From an uncultured Saprospiraceae bacterium (GTDB lineage: Bacteria > Bacteroidota > Bacteroidia > Chitinophagales > Saprospiraceae): DNA of 35,862 nt. The stretch lies in the NCBI GenBank assembly GCA_938015805.1, contig CALLXF010000057.1:1-35862 (forward strand), in the 5' to 3' direction. Made by a program: the position numbers and the translations under genes. Of this stretch, positions 33,887 through 35,862 are shown in pieces. Within the stretch, counting starts at the first letter, position 1. Every line of letters starts with the position of its first letter. The notes beneath the pieces are model-generated. The model was not told where the DNA came from and did not search any database. It worked only from the letters and a program-made list of their open reading frames with translations.

Positions 33887-35862
33887 TTAATTCTGAACGA
33901 TAAGCTTTTTTACATAGCTCATTCCCTCTGTTATAAACTGAACTAGATATACTCCGTTATTTAAAGCACCTATATCTATAGGGTTTAAAATATTACTGCT
34001 GTTTACCTGTGTTTGTATTTTCCCATCCATAGCTAGAATATTTACTGACGCATTTTCAAGGCTTAAGCCATCTACACTTATCTGGAACATATTGTTTGCA
34101 GGGTTAGGAAAAATATTAAGTTTGGCAAAGTCTCCATTCGTATCGAAAGTAGATGATAATTCTGGAATTAGAACCGCATCTATGACATGTACTACACCAT
34201 TATCGGCTGGAATATCCACCACTGTGACCTGAGCATTATTTACAAATACATTTCCATTGTCTATTGTTACAGTAATATCTTGGCCATTTAAAGTAGCGGC
34301 CATCTGTCCATCACTCAGATCTGTACTTAACACCTCGGCTCCCAAAACATGGTATAAAAGTATATCCGTTAGATCGCCAGATGGATCCGCTAATAAATTG
34401 TCTAATGTTCCCGCTGGTAATGCATCGAATGCAGCATCCGTAGGTGCAAATACTGTAAATGGTCCATCTCCACTTAATGTTCCTGCTAAGTCAGCAGCTA
34501 TCACTGCAGCTTCTAGTGTCTCATGATCAGGACTATTTACTATAATATCTACTACCGTTACCGTAGGGGGAATCAATACAGCGTCTATTACGTGTACCAC
34601 TCCATTATCCGCAGGAATATCCGCTACTGTAACCTGAGCATTATTTATAAATACATTTCCATTTTCTATTGTTACAGTTACATCTTTTCCATTTAATGTA
34701 GTTGCCGTTTGTCCATCAGATAAATCTCCACTCATTACCTCTGCTCCTAAAACATGATATAATAAAATATCTGTTAGATCTCCAGATGGATCCGCTAATA
34801 AAGCATCTAATGTTCCCGCTGGCAATGCATCAAACGCGGCATCAGTAGGTGCAAATACTGTAAAGGGTCCATCTCCACTTAATGTTCCTGCTAAGTCAGC
34901 AGCAATCACTGCAGCTTCTAGTGTCTCATGATCAGGACTATTTACTATGATATCTACTACAGTTATCGTAGGAGGAATCAATACAGCATCTATTACATGT
35001 ACCACTCCATTATCCGCAGGAATATCCGCTACTGTAACCTGAGCATTGTTTATAAATACATTTCCATTATCTATTGTAACGGATATATCTTTTCCATTTA
35101 CCGTTGTGGCAACCTGTCCATCCGTTAAATCTGTACTTTTTACTTCGCCTATTAGAACATGATATAATAAAATATCAGTTAGATCACCAGATGGATCCGC
35201 TAACAATGCATCTAAAGTTCCTGCCGGAAGTGCATCAAACGCTGCATCTGTAGGAGCAAATAATGTCAAAGGCCCATCTCCACTTAAAGTGGAAACTAAA
35301 TCAGCTGCTATTACTGCTGCTTCTAAAGTCTCATGATCAGGGCTGTTTATCACAACATCAGCAATAGTATTTACAGGAGGCAAAAGAACTGCATCGATAA
35401 CATGTACCACTCCATTATCTGCTGGGATATCTGCAACTGTTACTTTCGCATTATTGATAAATACGCCATCTGCATTGATACTTACCGTAACGTCTTCTCC
35501 TAATAAGGTCGTCGCTGTTTGTCCATCAATCAAATCTGTTGATAATACACTTGCTCCGATTACGTGGTATAATAATATATTCGCTAAGTCTCCTGTTGGG
35601 TCTTGTAATAAGGCATCTACTGTTCCTTCTGGTAAAGCAGTGAAAGCATCATTTACAGGAGCAAAGACCGTAAATGGCCCCTCACCCTTGAGTGCTTCTA
35701 CTAGCTCAGCAGCTTGAACAGCAGCAACAAGAGTTGTATGATCAGAAGAGTTTATAGCGTTATCTACTATATCTTTTGATTCTACCATCATTGCTCCACC
35801 AACCATAACTCCTTCTTCTTCATTTAATTCTTCTGAAGCAACTTCAGTATTATTAGATGCTA
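33887..35862 (-). CDS. Multi-FAS1 domain surface protein with T9SS type A sorting domain, 5' end cut by window edge
   Basis: At least 658 residues; the frame is open to base 35862, so the true start and signal peptide lie outside (an internal ATG at 35806 is not the start because an acidic stretch, NNTEVASEELNEEEGV, precedes it in frame). Four FAS1 (fasciclin) domains follow at a 135-residue period, each with a DH-x-TL-x-AA-V opening, GPFTVFAP-type H1 motif, ILLYHV H2 motif and the NGVVHVIDAVL end. The last about 90 residues hold NIFPNPANN and end VKKLIVQN, a type A T9SS sorting domain. The protein should be carried across the outer membrane and attached to the surface, probably as an adhesin or matrix protein. 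Confidence 0.93.
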   Translation of the reverse strand, partial: ASNNTEVASEELNEEEGVMVGGAMMVESKDIVDNAINSSDHTTLVAAVQAAELVEALKGEGPFTVFAPVNDAFTALPEGTVDALLQDPTGDLANILLYHVIGASVLSTDLIDGQTATTLLGEDVTVSINADGVFINNAKVTVADIPADNGVVHVIDAVLLPPVNTIADVVINSPDHETLEAAVIAADLVSTLSGDGPLTLFAPTDAAFDALPAGTLDALLADPSGDLTDILLYHVLIGEVKSTDLTDGQVATTVNGKDISVTIDNGNVFINNAQVTVADIPADNGVVHVIDAVLIPPTITVVDIIVNSPDHETLEAAVIAADLAGTLSGDGPFTVFAPTDAAFDALPAGTLDALLADPSGDLTDILLYHVLGAEVMSGDLSDGQTATTLNGKDVTVTIENGNVFINNAQVTVADIPADNGVVHVIDAVLIPPTVTVVDIIVNSPDHETLEAAVIAADLAGTLSGDGPFTVFAPTDAAFDALPAGTLDNLLADPSGDLTDILLYHVLGAEVLSTDLSDGQMAATLNGQDITVTIDNGNVFVNNAQVTVVDIPADNGVVHVIDAVLIPELSSTFDTNGDFAKLNIFPNPANNMFQISVDGLSLENASVNILAMDGKIQTQVNSSNILNPIDIGALNNGVYLVQFITEGMSYVKKLIVQN
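34156..35775 (-). repeat. Four tandem 405-bp FAS1-coding units
   Basis: An anchor decamer (tcatgatcag or close variant) recurs at 34521, 34926, 35331 and 35736, exactly 405 bp (135 codons) apart. Units 3 and 4 (lower coordinates) are near identical in protein and highly similar in DNA, unit 2 is close, and unit 1 is the most diverged. This indicates stepwise duplication from the N-terminal unit, with recent copying of the last ones. Unit borders are approximate. Confidence 0.9.

Noticed and set aside
34928-35128. Tyr/Arg-rich plus-strand frame inside the FAS1 gene
   Set aside because: Low-complexity translation of the antisense strand of a repeated domain.
1-35862. CRISPR arrays, tRNA or rRNA genes, prophage, transposase or integrase genes
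   Set aside because: None seen: no regular short spaced repeats, no cloverleaf with TTCGA-type arm, and no mobile-element protein motifs in any major frame.

Overview
The window looks like a piece of a Bacteroidota chromosome. Base composition is AT-rich (roughly 36-38% GC by eye), genes lack clear Shine-Dalgarno sequences, several upstream regions carry the Bacteroidota -7 motif TAnnTTTG, and a FAS1 protein ends in a type IX secretion (T9SS) sorting domain. I see no tRNA, rRNA, CRISPR array, prophage or insertion sequence. Most genes are housekeeping or envelope genes. I cannot name the genus.

Layout. (1) 1-6387, minus strand: a probable sugar-oxidation operon of a very large lipoprotein (haem c, PA14, beta-propeller and DUF1080 regions), an MFS NupG-type permease and a Gfo/Idh/MocA dehydrogenase cut by the left edge. 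(2) 6498-9106, plus strand: an SRPBCC/GyrI-like membrane-anchored protein, then PabB and a PabC-like class IV aminotransferase that overlap by 77 nt. (3) 9128-10357, minus: an O-antigen ligase-type polymerase. (4) 10537-12912, plus: pheS-hisS, with a perfect 11-bp inverted repeat in the pheS leader. (5) 13319-17358, plus: a DUF4197 lipoprotein, then an SDR, an alpha-oxoamine synthase (serine palmitoyltransferase-like) and a four-module VOC protein, which look like a sphingoid or sulfonolipid base pathway. (6) 17365-24490, minus: a secreted hypothetical, SelO, MsrA, an M28 peptidase, DUF6702-YidD, and a DUF547 protein fused to an outer-membrane barrel. (7) 24491-25461: a gene-poor gap with two plus-strand terminators lacking an obvious gene, and a 143-bp repeat copy whose partner is the selO 5' flank. 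(8) 25462-33790: two ECF sigma modules separated by YdeI, DUF389, glutaryl-CoA dehydrogenase-type and FolB genes. (9) 33887 to the right edge: a four-unit FAS1 adhesin-like protein with a T9SS tail, cut by the window edge.

Most notable points. The two ECF modules have the same order, but one has a separate anti-sigma-like protein and barrel protein while the other carries both in one polypeptide. This suggests a surface-to-cytoplasm signalling chain. The selO 5' flank and the 25.2-kb gap share an approximately 80% identical non-coding element (hand alignment). The SDR-AOS-VOC cluster suggests a VOC metalloprotein of unknown role in long-chain base metabolism. All family calls come from reading motifs in translated frames. 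No database search was run.
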